The position numbers and the translations under genes are program-made. A stretch of DNA of 23,358 bases, taken from the NCBI GenBank assembly GCA_016875645.1, contig VGPE01000010.1, positions 1 through 23,358 of the forward strand. The letters are read 5' to 3'. This stretch comes from Chloroflexota bacterium. Lineage in GTDB: Bacteria; Chloroflexota; Limnocylindria; Limnocylindrales; CSP1-4. Under the pieces are notes generated by a model. The model searched no databases and was not told the DNA's origin. It worked only from the letters and a program-made list of their open reading frames with translations. Shown here in pieces: positions 1 to 8,334 of this stretch (position 1 is the stretch's first letter; each line of letters opens with the position of its first letter).

Positions 1-524
1 GCATCGCCCGCGACGACGAGGTGGCCGTCGGCTCGCGCCCGGACGAGAGACGCCTCGTTGACATCGATGACGACCACCTGCTGGCCCGACGACACGAGCT
101 TGTTGGCGACGGTCGAGCCGACCCGGCCATAGCCGCACAGCACGAAGTGCCCGCGCAGACGCTCGATGTCGGCCGCCATCCGCCGTGCCTCCCGTTTCCC
201 GCTGGTGACCTCGCCGACCAGCGACTCGACCACGATTCCGATCGACCCGAAGATGACCCCGACCCCGGACACGGCCACGAGGGCTGTCCACGCGCGACCC
301 ACATCGTCGAGTTCGCGGACCTCCCTGTAGCCGACGGTGGTGAGCGAGATGACGGTCATGTACATGGCGTCGGAGAGTCCCCACCCGAGCACGACGTAGC
401 CGAGCGCACCGACGACGACGACACCGGTCACGACCGTCAGCCAGAGCCAGACGTGATGCGCCGCGAGCGCGGCGAAGGCGAGTCTCGGCAGGCTGCGCGC
501 TCGCGGACCCGCACGCGGGGCCAT
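1..524 (-). CDS. Potassium channel with RCK/TrkA-N domain (partial, C-terminus outside window)
   Basis: Two-transmembrane K+ channel subunit joined to a cytoplasmic regulatory domain. Translating the minus strand from the ATG at 524 gives about 174 residues, open to the left edge. A hydrophobic segment (residues ~25-48) is followed by a pore loop with the filter TTVGYRE (62-68), a second membrane helix (~78-103), and then a Rossmann fold beginning HFVLCGYGRVGS (126-137), the NAD-binding motif of RCK/TrkA-N domains. The usual filter end is TVGYG(D/E); here Arg replaces the last Gly, which I believe occurs in some bacterial two-TM channels. A GTG directly upstream (527) is an alternative start. 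The gene is divergent from the acetyltransferase, with only ~35 bp between starts. The family is clear; the ligand and the C-terminal RCK-C domain cannot be seen. Confidence 0.88.
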   Translation of the reverse strand, partial: MAPRAGPRARSLPRLAFAALAAHHVWLWLTVVTGVVVVGALGYVVLGWGLSDAMYMTVISLTTVGYREVRELDDVGRAWTALVAVSGVGVIFGSIGIVVESLVGEVTSGKREARRMAADIERLRGHFVLCGYGRVGSTVANKLVSSGQQVVVIDVNEASLVRARADGHLVVAGD

Positions 525-559
525 CACTCGCGCATCATCCGCGAATGGAGCGAGGCGAT

Positions 560-1576
560 GTGACCGAAATCGAGACCGGCGTCGGCGGTCTGCCGGAAGC
601 TCGGTTGCGCGTGGCGACGGCGCCGATCCCCGAAGACCCGGGGGCGCGCGTCGGGTGGCTGCTCGAGGGCGCCTTCGGTGCCGACGAGAAACCCGACATC
701 TACGTCACCCCCACGATCAAGGCCATGGATGGCGACGTGTCCGCCAACGAGTTCGCGTGGGTCGAGGCCGGCGGGCGGCCGGTGAGCGCCTGCTGGCTGG
801 GACGCCCCGCGGACGAGCCCCGGATCGGAACCCTGGGCGAGGTGTACACCGATCCCAAATGGCGGCGGCGCGGTTTCGCCCACCGGGCGTGCGCGGCCCT
901 GGTCGAGCGATTTGACGCCGGCGGCGGCCGCTGGCTGTTCCTTGCCACCGGCGCCGCCGACGCAGCGCGAATCTACCGGAGCCTCGGATTCGAACCGTAT
1001 CCCGAGGGCCTGATGCGGCGGGTCCGCCCCACCGGTGTTGACTTCGAGAGCCAATGGTTCCGCTCGTCGGCGGTGACGGTGCGGCCGATCCATCGCGGCG
1101 ACCTGGTTCGGCTCGTCGCGCTGTACTCCGCTCCGAACCCGTGGGTCTCGATCGCGTGGATGGACGGCATCTACTCGGCCAGCCACGTCACACACAATCG
1201 CTGCAACTCGCTGATCAAGCACACCTGGCTCGCGACGCGCACGGGAGCGTGGCTCGGTGTCTTCAACGCCGAGGGTGCGCTGGTCGGAGCAGCGCCGCTT
1301 GAGCCGTCCGGCAACGAGCGGGACCCTGTCGAGGGTCGCCTGGACCTGTTCGTCCACCCGGGCTTCGCCGCGGACGCCGGGACGCTGCTGGGAGCGGCGC
1401 TGGACGCCGCACGCGCCCGGGGCTGGCGCTGGCTGACCGCGCAGGTGACCGACGAGGACGCGGAGAAGGCGGCGCTGCTCGAAGCCGCCAACTTCCGGGA
1501 GATCGCCCGGCAGCCGGCTGGCGTGCGCGTCGGCGGGCGGCTCCGGGACGTCCGGTTGCTGCGGGCGGCGCTCTGA
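560..1576 (+). CDS. Tandem GNAT-family N-acetyltransferase
   Basis: Protein of about 338 residues with two GNAT-like halves. The first half has a clear acetyl-CoA binding motif A: a beta strand (LGEVYTDP) followed by WRRRGFAHRA, matching the R/Q-x-x-G-x-G/A pyrophosphate loop, then the later signature RIYRSLGFEP. The second half opens with a fresh GNAT start (VTVRPIHRGDL) and ends with a degenerate fold (LFVHPGFAADAG ... LLEAANFREIAR), so it may be structural only. I chose GTG 560 because GGAG (547-550) and GAGG (552-555) lie at Shine-Dalgarno distance. ATG 545, five codons upstream in frame, has no such site. The substrate is unknown: the family acetylates small amines, antibiotics and protein N-termini. 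Confidence 0.85.
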   Translation: MTEIETGVGGLPEARLRVATAPIPEDPGARVGWLLEGAFGADEKPDIYVTPTIKAMDGDVSANEFAWVEAGGRPVSACWLGRPADEPRIGTLGEVYTDPKWRRRGFAHRACAALVERFDAGGGRWLFLATGAADAARIYRSLGFEPYPEGLMRRVRPTGVDFESQWFRSSAVTVRPIHRGDLVRLVALYSAPNPWVSIAWMDGIYSASHVTHNRCNSLIKHTWLATRTGAWLGVFNAEGALVGAAPLEPSGNERDPVEGRLDLFVHPGFAADAGTLLGAALDAARARGWRWLTAQVTDEDAEKAALLEAANFREIARQPAGVRVGGRLRDVRLLRAAL

Positions 1577-1778
1577 GGTTGTCGGCCGGAGAGCCCGCAC
1601 CGACCCAGCACGCAACCGAGGTGACATTCGATGTCGCCGGCACCAATGGGCTCACGGTCACCGGTCCGCGGGCTCCGGCACGGACATGGTGACGTTTGCG
1701 GCGCCCATCTCGGCCCTGAAAGGCTTCGCGCCGGCACTCGAGGCAATCATCGACTCCATGCAGGAGGCCCGACGTCCG
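1577..1778 (+). pseudogene. Possible remnant of a decayed secreted-protein gene in the gap
   Basis: The gap between the acetyltransferase and NUDIX stops has no intact gene. Two adjoining plus-strand reading frames look protein-like when joined by a frameshift: one reads VTFDVAGTNGLTVTGP from about 1621, and the other reads GTDMVTFAAPISALKGFAPA from about 1677 and continues LEAIIDSMQ. The alternation of strands and the FAPALEAII-type ending resemble the C-terminus of small exported or lipoprotein domains, but I cannot name a family. It could equally be chance coding potential in GC-rich DNA. Confidence 0.25.
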
Positions 1779-2408
1779 CTACGGAGGCGCGAGGCTCGCG
1801 AACACATCCGGGCGGCGCAGCTTGACCCAGTCGCGGATCGCCCAGAGGCTGGTCCGGAACGCGATGCCGTCCCAGGGGATCTGATCCGGTCGGAACGCGA
1901 CGATTTCGAGGGCCTCGGGGTTCGTGCGCGCCACGCCCCCGACCACGCGAGCCTCGAAGGCGATGACCACGATCGCCGCCTCCAAGCGCGAGTACAGGCC
2001 CACGATCTCGCCGATCTCCACGAGCAGCCCGGTCTCCTCGTGGGTCTCGCGGATGGCCGCCTCGGTCACGGTTTCATCGACCTCGAGGAACCCGCCGGGC
2101 TGAGCCCACGACCCGAGGCCGGGCTCGATGCCGCGCCGGAGCAGCACGATCTCGCCGGCATCGGTGACGGGGATGGCCGTCACGACCAGGCGCGGGTTGA
2201 CGTAGGCGATGTAGCCGCAGGCCGAGCACGCAAGGCGCTCGCGGTCCTCCGTCGGGAGCGCCTCGAGCGCGAGCCCGCCCCCGCAGCGCGTGCAGTAGTT
2301 GAGAGTGCCCGCGAGCCAGCTGGGAGTGCCGCGCCCGGGCTCGATCTCCGTTGAACGCCCGTCCGGCCCGCGCCCGCTGGCCCGCCGAAACGCCAGCGCG
2401 TCGTCCAT
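1779..2408 (-). CDS. Zinc-ribbon NUDIX hydrolase
   Basis: 209-residue hydrolase of nucleoside diphosphates linked to another moiety (ADP-ribose, NADH or similar), cytoplasmic. A zinc ribbon is formed by two CxxC pairs (C39/C42 and C61/C64). The NUDIX box runs from G106 through E112 to R120-E121-x-x-E124-E125-x-G127, fitting GX5EX7REUXEEXGU with Thr at the first U position. The zinc ribbon before the NUDIX fold resembles NudC, but the NudC-specific SQPWPFPxS segment after the box is absent, so an ADP-ribose or general NUDIX pyrophosphatase is more likely. It is the last gene of the purK-purE operon, 13 nt after the membrane-protein stop. The N-terminal ~30 residues are low complexity, so the true start could lie downstream. 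Confidence 0.88.
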   Translation of the reverse strand: MDDALAFRRASGRGPDGRSTEIEPGRGTPSWLAGTLNYCTRCGGGLALEALPTEDRERLACSACGYIAYVNPRLVVTAIPVTDAGEIVLLRRGIEPGLGSWAQPGGFLEVDETVTEAAIRETHEETGLLVEIGEIVGLYSRLEAAIVVIAFEARVVGGVARTNPEALEIVAFRPDQIPWDGIAFRTSLWAIRDWVKLRRPDVFASLAPP

Positions 2409-2421
2409 CCCTGCCGCCGAC

Positions 2422-2856
2422 TCAGGCCGCGAGGACTACGGCCGTCGCGAGAGCCAGGACCGCGAGCAGCGTGAGCGACACCGCAACCCAGGCGAGGCGG
2501 AAGAGCCCGCGGCCGCGGTCGACAGGCATCCAGGCCCAGGCCGAACGCCAGATCCGGATCGTCGCGTCGGCGGTGGTGGCGAAGAGGATGGGCGAGGCGA
2601 CCGCGACGCACAGCTTGATCAGTGGGTCGCCGAATCGCCCACCGAAATTGAGGGCCGTGATCGCCACGGCGCCGCAGATCAGCGCGATGACCGAGAGGTT
2701 GATGTAGTGCTTCTGGAGCGGTGTCGGCTTCGTCTCGGGGACCGAGCGCGGCGGCAGCCCCTGAAGGCTGGGCGGCAATACGGCGGGCTGCCGGTAGAGC
2801 ACCGGCGCCCCGGGGATGTTCCGCTCGTCGGGCTGGTCGAGGTGCTGATCCGTCAC
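2422..2856 (-). CDS. Small membrane protein of unknown function
   Basis: 144-residue protein that I do not recognise. A proline-rich polar N-terminus (~1-48) precedes three predicted membrane helices at about 52-70, 78-95 and 118-143; the last runs to the C-terminus (VSLTLLAVLALATAVVLAA). No catalytic motif or signal peptide is visible. The GTG start at 2856 lies 6 nt after the amidohydrolase stop, and a GAGG Shine-Dalgarno overlaps that stop, so the two are translationally coupled. Operon membership with purine genes is clear, but I infer no function from it. Confidence 0.75.
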   Translation of the reverse strand: MTDQHLDQPDERNIPGAPVLYRQPAVLPPSLQGLPPRSVPETKPTPLQKHYINLSVIALICGAVAITALNFGGRFGDPLIKLCVAVASPILFATTADATIRIWRSAWAWMPVDRGRGLFRLAWVAVSLTLLAVLALATAVVLAA

Positions 2857-2862
2857 GCCGCC

Positions 2863-4131
2863 TCAGTCTACGGGCGAGAGTCGAAGCGGCGGCGGCTGCA
2901 GCGGCGTCGGCAGGACGGAGCGCCCGGCCCGGAGCACCGCACGTCCGTTGCGCAGATCGTGGATGTCGCGATGAGGCTGGCCACCGACAACCAGGATGTC
3001 GGCGGAGCGCCCGGGCGCCAGCGTTCCGGTGATCCCATCGATCTTGAGGTTCGCGGCAGCAAGGGACGTGGCAGCTCGGATCGCCTGGAGCGGCGTGAAC
3101 CCGATCTCCACGAACGCTTCGATCTCGAGGATCGTCTCCTCGCCGTGGTCGGTGTCGACGACGCTGGTCATATCGGTGCCGACGACCAGTTCGACGCCGG
3201 CGTCGGCGAGCGCCCGCGCATCGGCCATCCACATCGCAGCCGTGAGCGGATCGCCGCGCTTTGCCCCGCGCCAGTCGACGACCTCGCCCTTCTCTCGCGC
3301 CACGCGGATGCCCTGGGCCATCGTCATCGCAGCGCGGGTGCCCCGGGAGGCCATGCCGCGCGCGACTTCCTCGTTGAACTGCCAGTTCCGCTCTGGCCCG
3401 ATCATCGAGGCGTGCTGCAGGCAATCGATGCCGGCCTCGGACGCCAGTCGCATCCCCTCGACGCCGTGGGCGTGGGCGGTGATGTAGCGGCCACGTCGGT
3501 GGGTCTCCTCGACTGCCGCCTCGAAGACCTCGCGCGGATACGCGGACTCCGCCGGATTCGTCGTGGTCGTCATGTAGCCGCCGGTGGCCATCATCTTGAT
3601 GCCGTCGGCCCCTTCCTCGTCGAGGAGCTTGACCACGGCCGCGCGCACCGCCTCGACCCCGTCGGCCTCGCCGCCCCACCACCAGCAATGGCCCCCGGTC
3701 CGGGTCACGGGCCGGCCGCTCACGAGCGTGCGCGGGCCCAGCACCAGGCCCTTGTTCACCGCATCGCGGATCCGGAACGCGGTGTCGCCACGCGCGCCGC
3801 AATCGAAGACCGTCGTCACGCCGGCCCGCACGAAGCGCTCCGCCGATGCCGCGCCCAGGACGACCAGCTCGTCATCCGAGAGCGCCTGCATCTCGTCGAG
3901 CATCGAGCCGTGAGAGCGCGGGAGCACGAGGTGGACGTGGGCGTCGATCAGCCCCGGCAGGGCGGTCCCGTCAGGGACGTCGATGTGCCGGGCATGCGCC
4001 GGCCGGGGGACGCCGGCGTCCGGGCCGACCGCAACGATGGTCTCGCCCTCGATGAGGACTGCCCAGTCGTGGCGGGCCGGCTGGCCGGTGCCATCGATCA
4101 GGTGGCCGGGATGAATTCGGATCGTGTCCAC
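2863..4131 (-). CDS. Metal-dependent amidohydrolase (imidazolonepropionase/prolidase-like)
   Basis: 422-residue TIM-barrel hydrolase of the amidohydrolase superfamily with a complete binuclear metal site: HVH (H65, H67), the likely carboxylated lysine K179 in KMMATGGYM, H220 and H222 in AHAHG, H240 in LQHAS, and D320 in GTDM. The small beta-sandwich domain is formed by the N-terminus and the C-terminal GTLAPGRSADILVV segment. This arrangement matches the Xaa-Pro dipeptidase/imidazolonepropionase-like group, which hydrolyses cyclic amides or N-acyl/proline dipeptides; the exact substrate cannot be read. GTG 4131 is preceded by GAGGGGAG, 3 nt upstream and overlapping the purE stop. Its place after purE may be only transcriptional hitch-hiking. 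Confidence 0.88.
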   Translation of the reverse strand: MDTIRIHPGHLIDGTGQPARHDWAVLIEGETIVAVGPDAGVPRPAHARHIDVPDGTALPGLIDAHVHLVLPRSHGSMLDEMQALSDDELVVLGAASAERFVRAGVTTVFDCGARGDTAFRIRDAVNKGLVLGPRTLVSGRPVTRTGGHCWWWGGEADGVEAVRAAVVKLLDEEGADGIKMMATGGYMTTTTNPAESAYPREVFEAAVEETHRRGRYITAHAHGVEGMRLASEAGIDCLQHASMIGPERNWQFNEEVARGMASRGTRAAMTMAQGIRVAREKGEVVDWRGAKRGDPLTAAMWMADARALADAGVELVVGTDMTSVVDTDHGEETILEIEAFVEIGFTPLQAIRAATSLAAANLKIDGITGTLAPGRSADILVVGGQPHRDIHDLRNGRAVLRAGRSVLPTPLQPPPLRLSPVD

Positions 4132-4140
4132 TGGCTCCCC

Positions 4141-4668
<528 letters not shown>

Positions 4669-4678
4669 GTGGCCCGGC

Positions 4679-6394
4679 TCAATCGGCCCAGGTCAGGTGC
4701 GCGGCCGCAGCCCGCGCCCGATCCATCGCGTCACCCAGCCGCTCCGACACCACCGTCACATGGCCCATCTTCCGACGCTCGAAGACCCGCCGCTTGCCGT
4801 ACACGTGCACTGAGACGCCGGGGTCGCGCATCGCCTGCTCCAGGCCGAGCAGCCGGGCCGGCCGGTCGCGCCCGGTGCCGAGCAGGTTGACCATGGCCGC
4901 GCCGGCTGCGGTGGGCGCCATGGATCCCAATGGCAGCCCGCAGATCGCCCGCACGTGCTGCTCGAACTGGGAGGTCCGGCAGGCCTCGATCGTCAGGTGG
5001 CCGCTGTTGTGGACTCGCGGCGCCAGCTCGTTCACCAGGAGCGAGCCGTCGGGCATCGCGAACATCTCCACGGTCACCACGCCCACCGCATCGAGGGCGG
5101 TGGCAATGCGCTTCGCGATCGCCGTGGCCGCCGTGCCGATGGTCCGCGGTCCGGGCGCAGGGGCCACGGACTCGATGAGAATGCCCTCGTCGTGCACGTT
5201 TCGAGCGGCCGGGAAGGCGGCCTGGCGGCCCCCGAGGTCGGTGACGACCACGACCGAGACCTCGTCTCGGAAGGCCACCTCGCGTTCGAGCACCAGCCCG
5301 TCGGCCAGCGCCGCCGATGCGAGCGCGGCCCAGGCGGCCTGGACCGAAGCGTTGCGCTCCGCCGTCGTGGCACCCGTGATCCGGACCTGACGGCGACCGT
5401 CGTAGCCGCCGATCGCGACCTTGAGCCGCAGCGGCGTGCCAAGCGCCTCCACCCCGGCGACGAGGGCGGCGAGCGAGCGCACTTCGCGCCACGGCGCGAC
5501 CGGGATCCCGAGACCCTCGAGGAAGCGGCGTTCGGAGATCCGGTCCTGGGTCATCGCCAGCGCGAAGGCGCTTGGCCGGATCGGGCGCAGTTCATCCACG
5601 GCCCTGGCTGCGCCGAGCGACACGTGCTCCAGCTCGTAGGTGACAACGTCACTGAGCGAGGCGAGTCGCGCGGCTGCGGCCGTGTCGTCATAGGCGGCCA
5701 CGATCTGTTCATCGGCGAGGGCGGCCGCCGGGCAGTTGGGATCGGGGTCCAGGATGGCGATCCGATAGCCCAGCGGGCGAGCCGCGAGCGCGAGCATGCG
5801 CCCCAGCTGCCCGCCCCCGAGGATCCCGATCGTGCCACCGGACGGGACTGAGGGCTCGGCGGCACCCGCCTCCTCGAGGACACCCCGGATGAAGGCGGTC
5901 TTGCTCAACGAGTACTGGAGGCTCGACGGCGCGACCTCGACGAGCTGGTGCTTGAGGGCCGTGTACCGCGCGCGCAGGTCCGGGTCGCGACGGAGCTCGT
6001 CGCGGAACGTGAGCTGGCGCGCCCACTCGCCCGGATCGGGGATGACGTGGAGGTGGATCGGCAGCGTCTCGCCGTCCTCCTCGAGGCCGCCGATCAGGAG
6101 CGGCCGGGAGTTGGGAAAGGCAGCGGGCCCGCGCATCCGCGCAAAGCCGAGCTCGAGCAGGAGCTGCTCGATCGCGGCGACGTCGGCGCGCGAGGCCGGG
6201 TGGATTCCGAGGTCCACGACACCCTTGCCCGGCAGGTCGGGCACCGCGGATGAGCCGATGTGGACGACTTCCAGGTCGGGCCGCCGGGATCGGATCATGG
6301 CGTCCACGCGGGCAGCCACGACCGCCGCCCGCGGATCGGGCGGCCGGACGGCCAGCGGCCGCTGGGGGTAGGCGAGGATCCGGCGCTCGATCAC
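4679..6394 (-). CDS. purK: GrpB-like domain fused to N5-CAIR synthetase (PurK)
   Basis: 571-residue fusion read from GTG 6394. Residues ~1-175 are a GrpB/UPF0157 domain of the nucleotidyltransferase fold: HIGSSAVPDLPGKGVVDLGI (45-64), HLHV (114-117), and the C-terminal TALKHQL ... YSLSKTAFIRGVLEEA. A short linker (176-186) leads to PurK, the ATP-grasp enzyme making N5-CAIR from AIR, ATP and bicarbonate: ILGGGQLGRM (191-200), MTQDR (281-285), GGYDGRRQ (329-336) and NELAPRVHNSGH. No ATG, GTG or TTG codon lies in frame between the end of the GrpB helix and the PurK Rossmann start, so a separate PurK start is unlikely. GTG 6394 lies 7 nt after a -10-like TACACT; ATG 6445 is an alternative. Family assignments are firm; the role of the GrpB domain is unknown. 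Confidence 0.92.
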   Translation of the reverse strand: MIERRILAYPQRPLAVRPPDPRAAVVAARVDAMIRSRRPDLEVVHIGSSAVPDLPGKGVVDLGIHPASRADVAAIEQLLLELGFARMRGPAAFPNSRPLLIGGLEEDGETLPIHLHVIPDPGEWARQLTFRDELRRDPDLRARYTALKHQLVEVAPSSLQYSLSKTAFIRGVLEEAGAAEPSVPSGGTIGILGGGQLGRMLALAARPLGYRIAILDPDPNCPAAALADEQIVAAYDDTAAAARLASLSDVVTYELEHVSLGAARAVDELRPIRPSAFALAMTQDRISERRFLEGLGIPVAPWREVRSLAALVAGVEALGTPLRLKVAIGGYDGRRQVRITGATTAERNASVQAAWAALASAALADGLVLEREVAFRDEVSVVVVTDLGGRQAAFPAARNVHDEGILIESVAPAPGPRTIGTAATAIAKRIATALDAVGVVTVEMFAMPDGSLLVNELAPRVHNSGHLTIEACRTSQFEQHVRAICGLPLGSMAPTAAGAAMVNLLGTGRDRPARLLGLEQAMRDPGVSVHVYGKRRVFERRKMGHVTVVSERLGDAMDRARAAAAHLTWAD

Positions 6395-6401
6395 GAGCGC
6401 G

Positions 6402-6407
6402 AGTGTA
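6402..6407 (-). promoter_or_regulatory. Candidate -10 for leaderless grpB-purK transcript
   Basis: Minus-strand TACACT (TANNNT class) ends 7 nt before GTG 6394. This places the expected transcription start on the start codon itself, and no Shine-Dalgarno sequence precedes that codon. No good -35 is visible at 16-18 nt. The call is an inference from spacing. Confidence 0.45.
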
Positions 6408-6436
6408 GGGCGCGACCCGTCCCGATCGGGCTGTCC

Positions 6437-6442
6437 TAGGAT
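6437..6442 (+). promoter_or_regulatory. Candidate -10 for leaderless nucleoside hydrolase transcript
   Basis: Plus-strand TAGGAT, a common -10 in high-GC bacteria, is followed by exactly 7 nt and then GTG 6450. The geometry is the same as at the divergent start at 6394. The AGGA inside it could instead act as a Shine-Dalgarno for GTG 6450, so the two explanations compete. Confidence 0.45.
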
Positions 6443-6449
6443 CATGAGC

Positions 6450-7490
6450 GTGGATCCGGTCCCCCTGCTGCTCGATGTCGATACGGGCATCGACGACAGC
6501 CTTGCGTTGCTGTACGCCTGCGCCTCGCCCGAGGCCGAGATCGTCGCGGTCACGTGCCTGGCCGGCAACGTGGACGCGCGACAAGTCGCTGCGAACACGC
6601 TCGCGGTCCTGGAACTGGCTGGCCGCGGGGACGTGGAGGTGGCGCTGGGCCGCGAGCGGCCCCTCGTGCGGTCGCTCGTCACCACACCCGAGACCCACGG
6701 CCCACGGGGTCTCGGCCACGCGGTGCTGCCATCGGCCCGGCGGGCCCTCTCCGACCGGCGCGCGATGGACCTGATCGTGGCGGAGGCCCGCCGCCGGCCG
6801 GGTGAGATCACGCTGGTGGCGCTGGGTCCCATGACGAACCTCGCGATGGCCGTCCTGGGCGAACCCGAGCTGCCGCGCCTGCTCCGCCGGCTGGTGTTCA
6901 TGGGGGGTGCGTACCGGTCGCCCGGCAACACGGCACCCACGACCGAATGGAACATCAGGTCCGACCCGGAGGCCGCCAAGGTCGTGTTCAATGCATTCGA
7001 GGGCGCGCCGCAGCGTCCGCTGGCGCTGGGACTCGACGCCACCGAGCGTGGGAAGTTCACGCCCGAGCACATGGTCCGGCTGGCCCGGCGCGCCGGCAGT
7101 CGGCCATCGGATCCGGGCCCGGCCGGCGGCGACACGATGGAAACGCATTCGGTCGCTTCGAACCCGGTCGTTCGCTTCATCGCCGATGCGCTGCGGTTCT
7201 ACATGGAGTTCCACAGCCGGTTCGACGGCTTCTACGGGGCCTTCATCCACGACCCGCAGGCGGTCGCGGCCGCCCTCGACCCCACGCTCGTGCGGACCGA
7301 GGCCGTGACGGTGGACGTGGAATTGGGCGGCCACTTGACGACCGGCGAAACCGTGACCGACTGGCGGCGCACCTGGGGCAGGCCGCCGAACGTTGACGTC
7401 GCGGTCGAGCTGGACGCCGCGCGCTTTCTCGAGCGGTTCATCGAGCGGGTCGGAGGGCTGGCTGCGAGCCGCGCCGACGTGGCACGCTAG
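6450..7490 (+). CDS. Inosine/uridine-preferring nucleoside hydrolase
   Basis: 346-residue enzyme that cleaves the N-glycosidic bond of nucleosides to ribose and base. The calcium-binding signature DVDTGIDD (9-16) is at the N-terminus. Further family blocks follow: AGNVD, LGPMTNLAMA, MGGAY, then TEWNIRSDPEAA (usually AEFNxxxDPEAA), and the final metal/substrate motif FIHDPQAVAA. GTG 6450 is preferred on promoter or ribosome-site spacing; the in-frame ATG 6444 adds only two residues. It is the first gene of an operon ending in a complete ECF transporter, so its substrate or product is probably what the transporter handles. Base specificity cannot be read from these motifs. Confidence 0.93.
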   Translation: MDPVPLLLDVDTGIDDSLALLYACASPEAEIVAVTCLAGNVDARQVAANTLAVLELAGRGDVEVALGRERPLVRSLVTTPETHGPRGLGHAVLPSARRALSDRRAMDLIVAEARRRPGEITLVALGPMTNLAMAVLGEPELPRLLRRLVFMGGAYRSPGNTAPTTEWNIRSDPEAAKVVFNAFEGAPQRPLALGLDATERGKFTPEHMVRLARRAGSRPSDPGPAGGDTMETHSVASNPVVRFIADALRFYMEFHSRFDGFYGAFIHDPQAVAAALDPTLVRTEAVTVDVELGGHLTTGETVTDWRRTWGRPPNVDVAVELDAARFLERFIERVGGLAASRADVAR

Positions 7491-7524
7491 CGCCTGCGGT
7501 TGGCGCGGGTCGGAGGAGACGGAC

Positions 7525-8334
7525 ATGGAATGGCTGTCGCAGCAGTTCGGCACGCGGGTGATCGCGCTGATGCCGGTGGCGATCGCAGTCAACATCGTGC
7601 TCGGGTACACGGTCGCCAACGTCCTCAAACTCCCGATCTACCTCGATTCGATCGGCACGATCCTGGTGGGCGTCCTCGCCGGCCCGATCGCAGGCGCCCT
7701 GACCGGCATCCTCTCAAGCCTGATCTGGCAGGTGGCGATCCCCGGCCAGTCGATCGGCCCGTTCGCGCCGGTGGCCGGCGTGATCGGCTTGCTGGCGGGC
7801 GTCTGGGGCTATCTCGGGGTCTATCGGCGCCGGCCGGCCGAGGGCGGAAACCTGTGGCTGCCCGTCGTGATCGCGCTCGGTGCGATCGCGCTCCTCGTCC
7901 TTCCGATCATCAACAACCCGGCCTACAACGACCCGGCCTTCACCGTGCCCTGGTACTCGGCGGCGATCATCGCCGTGGCCGTTGCGCTGGGCGTGGGGGT
8001 CGTCGGGATGGCCTACCTGCGCCGCGACGCAGCCCCGGCGTGGGTCGCGGTCGCCGGTGCGCTCACCGGCGTCATCGCAGCGATCTGCTCAGCCCCGATC
8101 GCGGCCATCGTGTACGGCGGCGTCACCGGCGCCGGCACGGACATCATCGTCGCGGCCCTGCGCCAGGGTGGCGCGGACGTGTTCAACGCGGCGCTCGGCC
8201 AGGGCTTCTTCTCCGACCCCATCGACAAGACCATCACCAGCTTCGTGGTCTTCATCATCCTGGCGGGCATGTCGCGCCGGCTGATCGCCCGGTTTCCCAT
8301 GGGTGAGCGCGCCGTCGGCCCGGAGCCCGCCTGA
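7525..8334 (+). CDS. ECF transporter substrate-binding S component
   Basis: 269-residue integral membrane protein with about six to seven hydrophobic helices. The N-terminal stretch contains AVNIVLGYTVANVLKLP and then YLDSIGTILVGVLAGP, the Gly/Pro-rich pattern of ECF S components. It is longer than classic S components (about 180-200 residues), with an extra polar-flanked segment near residues 95-150. ATG 7525 has a strong GGAGGAG ribosome site (7512-7518) with 6-nt spacing. EcfT, EcfA1 and EcfA2 follow directly, so this is a dedicated (group I) ECF system. I do not recognise it as BioY, RibU, ThiT, CbiM or another named type. Specificity for a nucleoside or base is inferred from the upstream nucleoside hydrolase. 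Confidence 0.85.
   Translation: MEWLSQQFGTRVIALMPVAIAVNIVLGYTVANVLKLPIYLDSIGTILVGVLAGPIAGALTGILSSLIWQVAIPGQSIGPFAPVAGVIGLLAGVWGYLGVYRRRPAEGGNLWLPVVIALGAIALLVLPIINNPAYNDPAFTVPWYSAAIIAVAVALGVGVVGMAYLRRDAAPAWVAVAGALTGVIAAICSAPIAAIVYGGVTGAGTDIIVAALRQGGADVFNAALGQGFFSDPIDKTITSFVVFIILAGMSRRLIARFPMGERAVGPEPA

Noticed and set aside
524..1627. 367-codon minus-strand frame opposite the acetyltransferase
   Set aside because: No recognisable motif, and the plus strand carries the GNAT signature.
6446..7180. N-terminal extension of the GrpB-PurK frame upstream of 6445
   Set aside because: The frame stays open but runs antisense through the nucleoside hydrolase and reads as low-complexity Ser/Arg-rich sequence; the homologous part begins at 6394.
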